A stretch of DNA of 64,000 nucleotides, taken from Neisseria arctica (GTDB lineage: Bacteria; Pseudomonadota; Gammaproteobacteria; Burkholderiales; Neisseriaceae). Below the pieces are notes generated by a model. That model had not been told where the DNA came from. It saw only the letters and a program-made list of their open reading frames with translations, and made no database searches. The stretch lies in contig NZ_CP091510.1 in assembly GCF_022870905.1 (NCBI RefSeq), positions 806,001 to 870,000 on the forward strand, in the 5' to 3' direction. Positions within the stretch are counted from its first letter, which is position 1; every line of letters begins with the position of its first letter. Shown piece by piece: positions 17,151 through 25,585 of the stretch. The translations under genes were made by a program, and so were the position numbers.

Positions 17151-18560
17151 TTGAACCACTTTACTACGTTGGGATTGTCCCGCGAAATTACCGACGCACT
17201 GGCCGAACAGGGCTATGAAACACCCACTCCTATTCAGGCCGCAGCCATTCCCAAAGCCTTGGCCGGACATGATTTGCTGGCTGCCGCACAAACCGGCACG
17301 GGTAAAACCGCTGCCTTTATGCTGCCGAGTTTGGAGCGTTTGAAACGCTATGCGACGGCAAGCACTTCTCCTGCGATGCATCCTGTCCGTATGCTGGTAC
17401 TAACGCCCACACGCGAGCTTGCCGACCAAATCGATCAAAATACTTCGGCTTATATTAAGAATTTGCCGTTACGCCATACTGTGTTGTTCGGCGGCGTAAA
17501 TATGGATACGCAGGTAAAAGATTTACGATCCGGTTGTGAAATCGTGGTCGCTACCGTAGGCCGCCTGCTCGACCATGTTAAACAAAAGAACATCAATTTA
17601 TCCAAAGTCGAAATCGTAGTGTTGGATGAAGCCGACCGCATGTTGGATATGGGCTTTATCGATGATATCCGCAGCATTATGCAAATGTTGCCCAAACAAC
17701 GGCAAACCCTGCTGTTTTCGGCAACTTTTGCACCGCCTATCCGTAAGTTGGCCCAAGATTTTATGAAAAATCCGGAGCAGATCGAAGTTGCCGCGCAAAA
17801 CACTACTAATGCCAATGTTGAACAGCATGTGATTGCCGTTGATACGGCTCGCAAGCGTAATTTATTGGAACGTTTGATCGTCGATTTGAACATGAATCAA
17901 GTGATCGTGTTTTGCAAAACCAAGCAAAGCGTTGATCAAGTAACGCGCGATTTGGTGCGTCGGGAGTTAGCCGCCCAAGCGATTCATGGCGACAAATCGC
18001 AGCAAACCCGTTTGGAAACGCTCAGTGCCTTTAAAGAAGGACGCTTGCGTGTGTTGGTAGCAACCGACGTTGCTGCCCGCGGTTTGGATATCGCCGAATT
18101 ACCCTTTGTAATTAACTATGAGCTGCCGACACAGCCTGAAGATTATGTTCACCGTATTGGTCGTACCGGTCGGGCAGGGGCGGATGGCGTCGCCATTTCC
18201 CTGATGGATGAAAACGAGCAGAAAATGTTTGAGTCGATTAAAGAATTAATCGGTCTTGATATTGCTGTGGAGCGTATTGAGGGCTTTGAACCGCGTTGGT
18301 GGGACAATCAGGAAAACAGTCATGCTGCAACGGATAACCGCCATAATACCGAGCGGTCGGCCCGTAACCAGCCATCCGAACGTCAGTACAATCGGGAGTC
18401 GCACCAAACAGGGCGTGAAGAGCGCGATAATAAGCGTGAGAGCCGCAGCAGTGAGCGTGATGCGGGTGCCGCTTGCGGAAAAATTGCAGGCCGTAGCCGC
18501 CGTAGCCGCCGCGAGCAACCCAAGTGTGCTTTGCTGCAACCGAATTTCGGTATACGCTGA
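17151..18560 (+). CDS. rhlE: DEAD-box RNA helicase RhlE
   Basis: ATP-dependent RNA helicase of 469 aa used in ribosome assembly and mRNA turnover. It has the Q motif (GYETPTPIQ), motif I AAQTGTGKTAAF, Ia PTRELADQ, II VLDEADRMLDMGF, III FSATF, IV VIVFCKTK, V VATDVAARGLDI and VI HRIGRTGRAG. Beyond residue 400 the tail is basic and low-complexity (Arg, Ser, Asn, Gln), usual for RhlE. The start is TTG 17151, backed by GGAG six bases upstream; there is no nearby ATG in frame. A DUS terminator follows at 18588. Confidence 0.94.
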   Translation: MNHFTTLGLSREITDALAEQGYETPTPIQAAAIPKALAGHDLLAAAQTGTGKTAAFMLPSLERLKRYATASTSPAMHPVRMLVLTPTRELADQIDQNTSAYIKNLPLRHTVLFGGVNMDTQVKDLRSGCEIVVATVGRLLDHVKQKNINLSKVEIVVLDEADRMLDMGFIDDIRSIMQMLPKQRQTLLFSATFAPPIRKLAQDFMKNPEQIEVAAQNTTNANVEQHVIAVDTARKRNLLERLIVDLNMNQVIVFCKTKQSVDQVTRDLVRRELAAQAIHGDKSQQTRLETLSAFKEGRLRVLVATDVAARGLDIAELPFVINYELPTQPEDYVHRIGRTGRAGADGVAISLMDENEQKMFESIKELIGLDIAVERIEGFEPRWWDNQENSHAATDNRHNTERSARNQPSERQYNRESHQTGREERDNKRESRSSERDAGAACGKIAGRSRRSRREQPKCALLQPNFGIR

Positions 18561-18587
18561 TATTCTGTAAATATTGAATGATTTTAG

Positions 18588-18617
18588 GCCGTCTGAAATA
18601 TGATTCAGACGGCTTTT
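18588..18617 (+). terminator. DUS inverted-repeat terminator of rhlE
   Basis: GCCGTCTGAA and complement around ATATGA, with TTTTT after. 27 bp past the rhlE stop. Confidence 0.7.
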
Positions 18618-18706
18618 TAACTTTTAATAATAGTATGTTTAGAAGGGATTTACTTTCTATAAAGTATGTAGCTTGCTTGCTATCAGTAAATACCTGCCAA
18701 TAAAAA

Positions 18707-18744
18707 ATGCCGTCTGAAACATATATTTTCAGACGGCATTTTTT
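18707..18744 (-). terminator. DUS inverted-repeat terminator of leuB
   Basis: Second DUS pair between the convergent rhlE and leuB, with A-runs upstream (T-runs on the minus strand), so it can terminate leuB transcription. Confidence 0.65.
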
Positions 18745-18763
18745 ATTATTTATTAATAGAGAA

Positions 18764-19834
18764 TTATAAGGCGGCTAATACGGCATCACCCATTTCGGAA
18801 CACGAAACCTGTTTGGTGCCGGCTTCGAAAATATCGGCGGTACGGTAGCCTTGTTCCAATACTTTTTGTACGGCTTTTTCGATTTGTTGCGCACGCGCTT
18901 CGTCATTGAGGCTGTAACGAAGCAGCATAGCCAGTGACAAAATGGTTGCCAGCGGATTGGCTTTATCTTGACCCGCGATATCGGGCGCCGAACCGTGAGA
19001 AGGTTCGTATAAACCTTTGCCGTTTTCATCCAACGAGGCAGAGGGCAGCATACCGATGGAACCGGTAAGCATCGAAGCTTGGTCGCTTAGGATGTCGCCG
19101 AAAATATTGCCGGTAGCGATGACATCGAATTGTTTGGGTGCGCGCACAAGTTGCATGGCGGCATTATCGACATACATATGGCTGAGGCTGACTTCCGGGT
19201 AGTCTTTGGCGACTTCTTCAAAAATTTCTTTCCACAGCTCGGTAGTTTCCAATACATTGGCTTTATCTACCGAGCAGAGTTTTTTACCCCGTTTTTGGGC
19301 TGCTTCGAAAGAAACTTTGGCAATACGGCGGATTTCGCGTTCACTGTATTTCATAGTGTTGAAACCTTCGCGTTCACCGTTTTCCAAAGTACGGATACCG
19401 CGCGGTTCGCCGAAATAAATATCACCGGTCAGTTCGCGCACAATCAAGATATCCAAACCGGCGACGACTTCTGGTTTTAGCGTAGAGGCGTTGGCCAATT
19501 CTTTATAAAGGATGGCAGGGCGGAGGTTGGCAAACAGGTTCAGATCTTTGCGGATTGCCAACAAGCCGCGCTCAGGGCGCAGTGGGCGTTCGAGTTTATC
19601 GTATTGGGGTCCCCCGACCGCGCCGAGTAATACGGCATCGGCGTGGCGGCACAGATTTTGGGTAAATTCGGGGTAGGGGTGGCCGTATTCGTCGTAAGCC
19701 GCGCCGCCGAGCGGAGCATAGCTATAAGCGGCATCCAAGCCTTGGGCGATTAATTTGTCGAGCACGCGCACGGCTTGGGCAATGATTTCAGGGCCGATAC
19801 CGTCACCGGGGAGAATAGCGATTTGTTTGGTCAT
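18764..19834 (-). CDS. leuB: 3-isopropylmalate dehydrogenase
   Basis: Third step of leucine synthesis: oxidises and decarboxylates 3-isopropylmalate with NAD+. 356 aa, normal length. Seen are [10 protein letters not shown] at the N-terminus, the substrate Arg residues ([26 protein letters not shown]), [28 protein letters not shown], metal ligands in [27 protein letters not shown], and the NAD-binding [17 protein letters not shown]. It lies downstream of leuD with a YhcH-like gene between. Confidence 0.97.
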   Translation of the reverse strand: MTKQIAILPGDGIGPEIIAQAVRVLDKLIAQGLDAAYSYAPLGGAAYDEYGHPYPEFTQNLCRHADAVLLGAVGGPQYDKLERPLRPERGLLAIRKDLNLFANLRPAILYKELANASTLKPEVVAGLDILIVRELTGDIYFGEPRGIRTLENGEREGFNTMKYSEREIRRIAKVSFEAAQKRGKKLCSVDKANVLETTELWKEIFEEVAKDYPEVSLSHMYVDNAAMQLVRAPKQFDVIATGNIFGDILSDQASMLTGSIGMLPSASLDENGKGLYEPSHGSAPDIAGQDKANPLATILSLAMLLRYSLNDEARAQQIEKAVQKVLEQGYRTADIFEAGTKQVSCSEMGDAVLAAL

Positions 19835-19892
19835 AAAAATTTATCCTTAATTTATATGGAGAGAATAAAAATTTTTGGAGTGCTTCGGTAAT

Positions 19893-20354
19893 TTATTTAC
19901 CAATACTTTCCGTACGAATTTTAAATACCGCCTTGCGGATATAAGGTTGGTTTCCTACTAAGGGCGCATGTGCGTCTGTCGGGAAAAACAGGGCAAATTG
20001 GCCGGACGCGACTTCAAACCATGTATCGGGCGCATCTGTAAAAAATTCGATATCGCGCTGCTCGTTGTAACCCAAACCGTTTTTCAGACGGCTTTTTTCA
20101 ATCCAGCCGTAACCTTCGCTACTGTTGATGGGTATTTGGATATCGACATGATATTGATGTGCCTCGGGATATGCAGCCTCTCTGCTACGCATGGCTTCGC
20201 TGCCGATAAAGATACGGATATTGGGGTTGGTACATGGTATTTGCCCGTCGGGCAGTGCGTGGAAGTCAAGTGATTGCATCAGTTCGAAAGCTTCTGCGAA
20301 GTCGGGATGCAGAGAGCTATAAAATGCAGCGTTTGTAATGGTATCTAAAATCAT
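19893..20354 (-). CDS. YhcH/YjgK/YiaL family protein
   Basis: 153 aa, the family's usual size (DUF386, cupin-like beta fold). Family signatures are the histidine-containing AHQYHVDIQIPINSSEGYGW and the C-terminal FALFFPTDAHAPLVGNQPYIRKAVFKI, which supplies likely metal ligands (Glu and His). Relatives are linked to sugar acid and sialic acid use, for example as anomerases. Here it sits between leuB and leuD without sugar genes, so its substrate is unknown. Confidence 0.85.
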   Translation of the reverse strand: MILDTITNAAFYSSLHPDFAEAFELMQSLDFHALPDGQIPCTNPNIRIFIGSEAMRSREAAYPEAHQYHVDIQIPINSSEGYGWIEKSRLKNGLGYNEQRDIEFFTDAPDTWFEVASGQFALFFPTDAHAPLVGNQPYIRKAVFKIRTESIGK

Positions 20355-20367
20355 AGTGTTTGAAGAA

Positions 20368-20398
20368 AGGCCGTCTGAAACTGGTTTTCAGACGGCCT
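20368..20398. terminator. DUS inverted pair between leuD and the YhcH-like gene
   Basis: AGGCCGTCTGAAA and complement around CTGG, in the 50-bp gap. It may reduce read-through from leuD into the downstream genes. Confidence 0.5.
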
Positions 20399-20404
20399 GT
20401 AATA

Positions 20405-21046
20405 TCAAGAATGAAACAGCCAGGGTTGGGTAGATTTACGCTTGGCTTCGAATGCTTTGATTTCATCGGCGTGTTGCAAAGTCAGGCCGATTTCGTCCAA
20501 GCCGTTAAGCAGGCAGTGTTTGCGGTGTTCTGTAATATCAAATACAAACGATTCTCCGCTCGGTGTGGTAACGGTTTGTTTTTCCAAATCGATATCCAGT
20601 GCATAGCCCTCTGTGGTTTCGGTTTCCCGGAACAGTTGTTCGACAACGGCTTCATCAAGCACGATGGGCAGCAAGCCGTTTTTGTAGCAGTTGTTGAAGA
20701 AAATATCGGCAAACGAGGGAGCGATAATGGCGCGGAAGCCGTAGTCGTCCAAAGCCCAGGGGGCATGTTCGCGTGAGGAACCGCAGCCGAAATTTTTGCG
20801 GGTCAGCAATACTTGCGCGCCTTGGTAGCGTGCTTGGTTGAGAGGGAAGTCGGGGTTTAGCGGGCGCTTGCTGTTGTCCATGCCTGGCTCGCCGTGATCC
20901 AAATAACGCCATTCGTCGAATGCATTGGGACCGAAGCCGGAGCGTTTGATGGATTTTAAAAATTGTTTCGGAATTATGGCGTCTGTATCGACGTTGGCAC
21001 GGTCTAGTGGGGCAACCAGTGCGGTTATGCGAATAAATGCTTTCAT
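20405..21046 (-). CDS. leuD: 3-isopropylmalate dehydratase small subunit
   Basis: 213 aa. With LeuC it isomerises 2- to 3-isopropylmalate in leucine synthesis. Seen are [23 protein letters not shown] near the N-terminus, the substrate-binding loop [30 protein letters not shown] and the end [17 protein letters not shown]. The start at ATG 21046 (MKAFIRI) matches the family; a longer frame runs back into the entericidin gene. Two small lipoprotein genes separate leuD from leuC. Confidence 0.96.
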   Translation of the reverse strand: MKAFIRITALVAPLDRANVDTDAIIPKQFLKSIKRSGFGPNAFDEWRYLDHGEPGMDNSKRPLNPDFPLNQARYQGAQVLLTRKNFGCGSSREHAPWALDDYGFRAIIAPSFADIFFNNCYKNGLLPIVLDEAVVEQLFRETETTEGYALDIDLEKQTVTTPSGESFVFDITEHRKHCLLNGLDEIGLTLQHADEIKAFEAKRKSTQPWLFHS

Positions 21047-21101
21047 GGGTGTACTTTCGGTTGGCAGCCGGGATTCGCAGGTGAATCCCGGAGGAGTGGG
21101 C

Positions 21102-21242
21102 TTATTGCGCGTTGTGGCGTTCGGCAGACTGCTCAAGTTTGCTGCCTGCTTTTTGCACATCAGCTCCGAAGCCAGCTACGGTATTGCAGGCACTGAGTAA
21201 TACGGCCGCACCTAGGGCAAGCCAAAAAGTTTTTTTCATCAT
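21102..21242 (-). CDS. Entericidin-like small lipoprotein (46 aa), copy 2
   Basis: Start ATG 21242 with AAAGGA nine bases upstream; TAA at 21104-21102. The product [20 protein letters not shown]... has a lipoprotein signal with lipobox LLSAC, then the EcnA/EcnB signature [18 protein letters not shown]. Entericidins are small envelope lipoproteins, in Enterobacteria a toxin-antidote pair linked to stationary-phase lysis; the role in Neisseria is unproven. Its gene is 30 bp after the sister gene and about 55 bp before leuD, on the same strand. Confidence 0.85.
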   Translation of the reverse strand: MMKKTFWLALGAAVLLSACNTVAGFGADVQKAGSKLEQSAERHNAQ

Positions 21243-21272
21243 GGTGCTTTCCTTTCGGGTAGCGGTGGTCAT

Positions 21273-21395
21273 TTAGTTAGCTACGCGTTCGATAGTGTTG
21301 CCGGCTTTTTGTACGTCTTTGCCGAAACCGGATACGGTGTTGCAGGCAGAGAGTATAGCGGTGGCGGATAGGGCGATAAGAATTAGTTTTTTCAT
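21273..21395 (-). CDS. Entericidin-like small lipoprotein (40 aa), copy 1
   Basis: Start ATG 21395 with AAAGGAG nine bases upstream, a strong ribosome site. The product MKKLILIALSATAILSACNT has lipobox ILSAC followed by VSGFGKDVQKAGNTIERVAN, the entericidin signature. It is 25 residues-level similar to the following gene over its mature part (NTVxGFGxDVQKAGxxxE), so the two look like a tandem duplication. It lies 123 bp downstream of leuC. Confidence 0.87.
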   Translation of the reverse strand: MKKLILIALSATAILSACNTVSGFGKDVQKAGNTIERVAN

Positions 21396-21518
21396 CTTTG
21401 AAACTCCTTTTAGATATCAAGTACAGCCTGAAAAGCATAGCTGTATCGGTATCATAACCGAGCGGCTACGGTGTGACAATCTTGCGGTTGCCGCTGAGGC
21501 GGGTTTGTAAATTTTGCT

Positions 21519-22925
21519 TTATAAACTGCGTACATCGGTAAAGTAGCCGGTAACGGCGGCGGCGGCGGCCATTGATGGGCTGACTAAATGGGTGCGCCCG
21601 CCGTTGCCTTGGCGGCCTTCGAAGTTTCGGTTGGAGGTGGAGGCACAGCGTTCTTGCGGTTCGAGGCGGTCTGCATTCATAGCCAGGCACATGGAGCAAC
21701 CGGGTTCGCGCCATTCGAAGCCGGCTTCGATAAAGATTTTGTCTAAGCCTTCTTTTTCGGCTTGTTCTTTAACCAAACCCGAGCCGGGTACGACCAATAC
21801 GCGTTTGACGTTATCGGCTTTCAGACGGCCTTTGGCTACGGCGGCGGCTTCACGCAAATCTTCGATACGGCTGTTGGTGCATGAACCGATGAAAACAACA
21901 TCAACCGGTATTTGGTTTAACGGGGTATCGGCGGTTAGTCCCATATATTGCAATGCGCGCTCCATACCGCTGCGTTTGACCGGGTCGTTTTCATCAGCAG
22001 GGTTAGGGACTTTGCCGTTGATATCCAATACCATCTCGGGAGAGGTTCCCCAGGTAACTTGTGGTTCGATATCGGCAGCATTAAATTCAAATACTTTATC
22101 GAATTGAGCGTTTTCATCTGAAACGAGGGTACGCCAATAGTCTACGGCTTGGTTCCAATCTTCACCCTTGGGTGCAAACGGTTTGCCTTCGATATAGTCG
22201 ATTGTGGTTTGGTCGACTGCTATCAAGCCGGAGCGGGCTCCGGCTTCTATGGCCATATTGCACAAAGTCATACGGCCTTCCATAGAAAGATTACGGATGG
22301 CTTCTCCGCCAAATTCTATGGCATAGCCTGTACCTCCGGCCGTGCCGATTTGTCCGATGATATAAAGTGCGAGGTCTTTTGCGGTAACACCGGCTTTCAG
22401 ACGGCCGTTTACTTTAATCAACATGGATTTGGATTTTTTTGCGGTAATACATTGGGTGGCCATGGTGTGTTCCACTTCCGATGTGCCGATACCGTGTGCC
22501 AATGCACCGAATGCGCCGTGGGTAGAGGTGTGGGAGTCGCCGCATACGACAGTCATGCCCGGCAGTGTTGCGCCTTGTTCGGGGCCCATGACATGAACAA
22601 TACCTTGGCCTTTGTCTTTAAAAGGAAAATAGGCAAGCGCACCGAATTCTTTAATGTTGTCGTCAAGCGTATCAACCTGTAGTTTGGAAATTGGATCTTT
22701 GATGCCTTCGTCCCAATGGTCGGTCGGAGTATTGTGATCGGCGGTAGAAACCACGCTGTCGACACGCCATAATTTCCGGCCTGCCATTTTCAAGCCTTCA
22801 AAGGCTTGGGGGCTGGTGACTTCGTGTACCAAGTGGCGGTCAATATATAGTAAAACGGTACCGTCTTCTTCTTCGCGGACGATATGGCTGTTCCAAAGTT
22901 TGTCGTAAAGGGTTTGTGCGCTCAT
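21519..22925 (-). CDS. leuC: 3-isopropylmalate dehydratase large subunit
   Basis: 468 aa aconitase-family subunit that carries the 4Fe-4S cluster. Seen are [15 protein letters not shown] near residue 55, [36 protein letters not shown], the first cluster cysteine in [18 protein letters not shown], the other two in [11 protein letters not shown], and the C-terminal [22 protein letters not shown]. First gene of the leuC-entericidins-leuD-yhcH-leuB series on the minus strand. Confidence 0.97.
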   Translation of the reverse strand: MSAQTLYDKLWNSHIVREEEDGTVLLYIDRHLVHEVTSPQAFEGLKMAGRKLWRVDSVVSTADHNTPTDHWDEGIKDPISKLQVDTLDDNIKEFGALAYFPFKDKGQGIVHVMGPEQGATLPGMTVVCGDSHTSTHGAFGALAHGIGTSEVEHTMATQCITAKKSKSMLIKVNGRLKAGVTAKDLALYIIGQIGTAGGTGYAIEFGGEAIRNLSMEGRMTLCNMAIEAGARSGLIAVDQTTIDYIEGKPFAPKGEDWNQAVDYWRTLVSDENAQFDKVFEFNAADIEPQVTWGTSPEMVLDINGKVPNPADENDPVKRSGMERALQYMGLTADTPLNQIPVDVVFIGSCTNSRIEDLREAAAVAKGRLKADNVKRVLVVPGSGLVKEQAEKEGLDKIFIEAGFEWREPGCSMCLAMNADRLEPQERCASTSNRNFEGRQGNGGRTHLVSPSMAAAAAVTGYFTDVRSL

Positions 22926-23096
22926 GGTTTTCTTTTACCGTTGTCGTGGATATGTGGTCATGTTAGACTTTTTGGACTGAATATGCAATAGATTGCAATA
23001 GAAATTAAAAAATAAAGATATTTTTGGACATTTTGTCTTTTTTGTGTATGAAATAGCGGGCATTAAGCCCGCTGGGTTATTTGAGTATTGGTTGTT

Positions 23097-24770
23097 TTAA
23101 GATTTAGGGGTGCTGTCCCGCAGTTCCCGCCGCAGTATCTTGCCTACGTTTGATTTGGGGAGATCATTGCGGAATTCTATATCTTTCGGTACCTTATAGC
23201 CGGTTAGTTCGTGCCGTGCGTACTCTATCAGCTCTGCTTCGGTAAGCGAGGGATCTTTCTTAACGACGAAAAGTTTTAACGCTTCGCCGGTTTTCTCACT
23301 GCTGACACCGATGCAGGCAACTTCCAATACTTTGGGATGTTGGGCGATAACATCTTCGATTTCATTTGGATAGACATTAAATCCGGATACCACAATCATA
23401 TCTTTTTTGCGGTCGACCAGTTTGATCCAGCCTTTTTCGTCTACCACGGCAATATCGCCCGTAGCCAAGTAGCCGCGGCTGTCTAATACTTTGGCGGTTT
23501 CGTCGGGGCGGTTCCAGTAACCGTTCATGACTTGCGGGCCGCGAATCCACAATTCTCCCGCTTCCCCAATACCCAGAGCTTGGCCGTTATCATCACGGAT
23601 TTCAATTTCCGTATTGGAAATGGGTAAGCCGATATTGCCGGTATGAGCAGTAATGTTCAGCGGATTAATGGCCACACCGGGGCTGGCTTCCGTGAGCCCG
23701 TAAGCTTCTACAATGGGAACGCCTGTAATGGCCTGCCATTTGTCTGCAACGGCTTTTTGCACCGCCATGCCGCCGCCTAATGCTAATTTCCAATGTGAAA
23801 AATCGAGTGATTTGAAGGCTTCTTGGTTAATCAAGGCATTGAAAAGCGTATTGACGCCGATAAATACGGTTATTTTATGTTTGTCGATTTCTTTAATTAA
23901 TGCAGGTAAATCGCGCGGATTGGTAATCAATAGGTTGGCGGCGCCCATTTGCATGAAAATCATTACATTCACGGTAAGGGCGAAAATGTGGTACAGGGGA
24001 AGGGCGCTGAGTGCTACCTCTTTATCACCGTTCAAACTTTGGCTGATCCATTCTTTTGCTTGTGCCATATTGGCGCAAATATTGCCGTGTGTTAATACGG
24101 CGCCTTTGGCTACGCCGGTCGTGCCGCCCGTATATTGTAAAAAGGCGGTATCCTCAAGCGTGATATCGACCGGAATAAAAGGTCGGGCACGTCCGAGGTT
24201 AATGGCTTGTTTGAAGGTAACGGAACCGGGCAGGTTGTAGTTCGGCACCATTTTTTTTACTTTGCGTACTACAAAGTTGGTCAGCCAGCCTTTAAAGCTG
24301 CCGAGCAAATCGCCGATGCTGGCGACAATAACGTTTTTTACTTGCGTACGCGGTAGAACCATTTCCAGCGTATCTGCAAAATTTTCCAATACGACAATGG
24401 TTTGGGCTCCGCTGTCGTTAAGTTGGTGTTCCAACTCGCGGGGTGTATAGAGGGGGTTGACGTTAACGACAATCATACCGGCCTGTAGTGCTCCGAATAA
24501 TGCAACCGGATATTGCAATAAATTGGGCATCATAATGGCGACGCGGTCGCCTTTAGTCAGTTTGAGATGATCTTGAAGATAGGAGGCAAAATGTCCTGAA
24601 AGTTCGGCCAACTCGCCGTAAGTCAGGCTTTTTCCCATATTGATAAAAGCAGGACGGTTGGCATATTTGGTACTGCTTTTTTGAAAAGCATCAACTATCG
24701 AAGTAAATTGGCGGATATCCACTTCTTCTTTCACACCTGCTTGATAGCTTTGTAACCAGACTTTTTCCAT
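23097..24770 (-). CDS. fadD: Long-chain fatty-acid-CoA ligase
   Basis: 557 aa acyl-CoA synthetase of the AMP-forming superfamily; activates fatty acids with ATP and CoA at the inner membrane. Signatures are the P-loop-like YTGGTTGVAKGAVLTH near residue 215, the adenylate-binding VEAYGLTEASPGVAINP, WIRGPQVMNGYWNRP, the hinge GYLATGDIAVVDEKGWIKLVDRKKDMIVVSGFNVYPNEIED, and the catalytic lysine near the end (PKSNVGKILRREL). Monocistronic, with no beta-oxidation genes near; in Neisseria it likely feeds scavenged fatty acids to phospholipid synthesis. Confidence 0.94.
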   Translation of the reverse strand: MEKVWLQSYQAGVKEEVDIRQFTSIVDAFQKSSTKYANRPAFINMGKSLTYGELAELSGHFASYLQDHLKLTKGDRVAIMMPNLLQYPVALFGALQAGMIVVNVNPLYTPRELEHQLNDSGAQTIVVLENFADTLEMVLPRTQVKNVIVASIGDLLGSFKGWLTNFVVRKVKKMVPNYNLPGSVTFKQAINLGRARPFIPVDITLEDTAFLQYTGGTTGVAKGAVLTHGNICANMAQAKEWISQSLNGDKEVALSALPLYHIFALTVNVMIFMQMGAANLLITNPRDLPALIKEIDKHKITVFIGVNTLFNALINQEAFKSLDFSHWKLALGGGMAVQKAVADKWQAITGVPIVEAYGLTEASPGVAINPLNITAHTGNIGLPISNTEIEIRDDNGQALGIGEAGELWIRGPQVMNGYWNRPDETAKVLDSRGYLATGDIAVVDEKGWIKLVDRKKDMIVVSGFNVYPNEIEDVIAQHPKVLEVACIGVSSEKTGEALKLFVVKKDPSLTEAELIEYARHELTGYKVPKDIEFRNDLPKSNVGKILRRELRDSTPKS

Positions 24771-25048
24771 GATGTTTTCTCCTGATGGTTATTGTTATTG
24801 GCCGGGGAGGCTTCTTATCTGCATACGCAATCCAAGCAGATAACGTTCAATATATCCGAAATCGATGATAATCGCTGAACTTATTTTGAGTAAGTGCTTT
24901 ATATCATAAAAATGCCGTCTGAAAAGCAATTTTTATCTTATCGTATTGATAAGTAATGATATTTTATTGTGTAGATATCGATTTGGCTGAATGCTTTATG
25001 CGTAAAGAGGCTAAGGTAATGGTGAAAGAAATAATATTCAAATGTGAA
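24771..25048. other. Intergenic region between fadD and bfd
   Basis: About 280 bases holding the fadD promoter region and one single DUS (24914-24923). No gene supported. Confidence 0.5.
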
Positions 25049-25076
25049 AAAGCATCCGTTTGATAACGGATGCTTT
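25049..25076 (-). terminator. Intrinsic terminator of bfd
   Basis: AAAGCATCCGTT/AACGGATGCTTT perfect 12-bp stem around TGAT, followed on the minus strand by TTCACATTTG; 37 bp after the bfd stop. Confidence 0.7.
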
Positions 25077-25113
25077 GAAATTTTGAAACCATATTTGATT
25101 TGTCGGAGGAGGA

Positions 25114-25323
25114 TTAACTTTGTACGTTAATGCCCGCGGTAACGGTCATATTTTGAGCTTGGCTATTTGCCGTGTTTAAAAAAGATGAGGCCAAATCGCT
25201 GCAACATCCGCAGCAGGTAGCTACGCCAAGTTGTGCCTGCAGATCGCTGAGCGTACTTGCGCCGGCAGCAACGGTTTCTTGAATTTGACGGTCGGTAATG
25301 GCATTGCAGATACATACGAACAT
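25114..25323 (-). CDS. bfd: Bacterioferritin-associated ferredoxin
   Basis: 69 aa 2Fe-2S protein that supplies electrons to release iron from bacterioferritin. Cluster ligands Cys 4 and Cys 6 (MFVCICNAIT) and Cys 38 and Cys 41 (ATCCGCCSDL), in the usual CxC...CxxC spacing. Family length is about 64. The segment ITDRQIQETVAAGASTLSDLQAQLG is the standard helix-turn region. A Fur-box-like sequence lies 25-50 bp upstream, so it is probably induced on iron starvation. Confidence 0.92.
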   Translation of the reverse strand: MFVCICNAITDRQIQETVAAGASTLSDLQAQLGVATCCGCCSDLASSFLNTANSQAQNMTVTAGINVQS

Positions 25324-25346
25324 GATGTGCTCCTGTTTCTGTTTTC

Positions 25347-25372
25347 TCTCAAATAATGATAAGAGTCAGTTT
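25347..25372 (-). promoter_or_regulatory. Possible Fur box upstream of bfd
   Basis: TCTCAAATAATGATAAGAGTCA resembles the Fur consensus of NAT(A/T)AT-type hexamers (AATAATGATAAGAG). Iron control of bfd is common in proteobacteria. The match is partial. Confidence 0.4.
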
Positions 25373-25510
25373 TATTTGTTTATGTAAATATAAATAAAAA
25401 CTGTTCGCATTGCAAGTATTGAAAATGTAAATTATGGTGATAAAAGCAGAAAATAGGATAGTTGGATATTGTGCTTATTATTTGATTACGGATAGGTAAG
25501 AAACAATGAT

Positions 25511-25544
25511 GATACCCTCACCTGGATTTTGATATGAGGGTATC
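25511..25544. repeat. Inverted repeat downstream of cysJ
   Basis: GATACCCTCA and TGAGGGTATC form a perfect 10-bp stem around 14 bases. No T-run follows on either strand. It may stabilise the cysJ 3' end. Confidence 0.4.
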
Positions 25545-25585
25545 GTATAGAGTTTAAACAGTGTGTTTATGATTGAGAATAAGAT

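Noticed and set aside
17151..18560. Frameshift at the end of rhlE because of the odd last residues (CALLQPNFGIR)
   Set aside because: RhlE tails are basic and variable; without an alignment I cannot show a shift.
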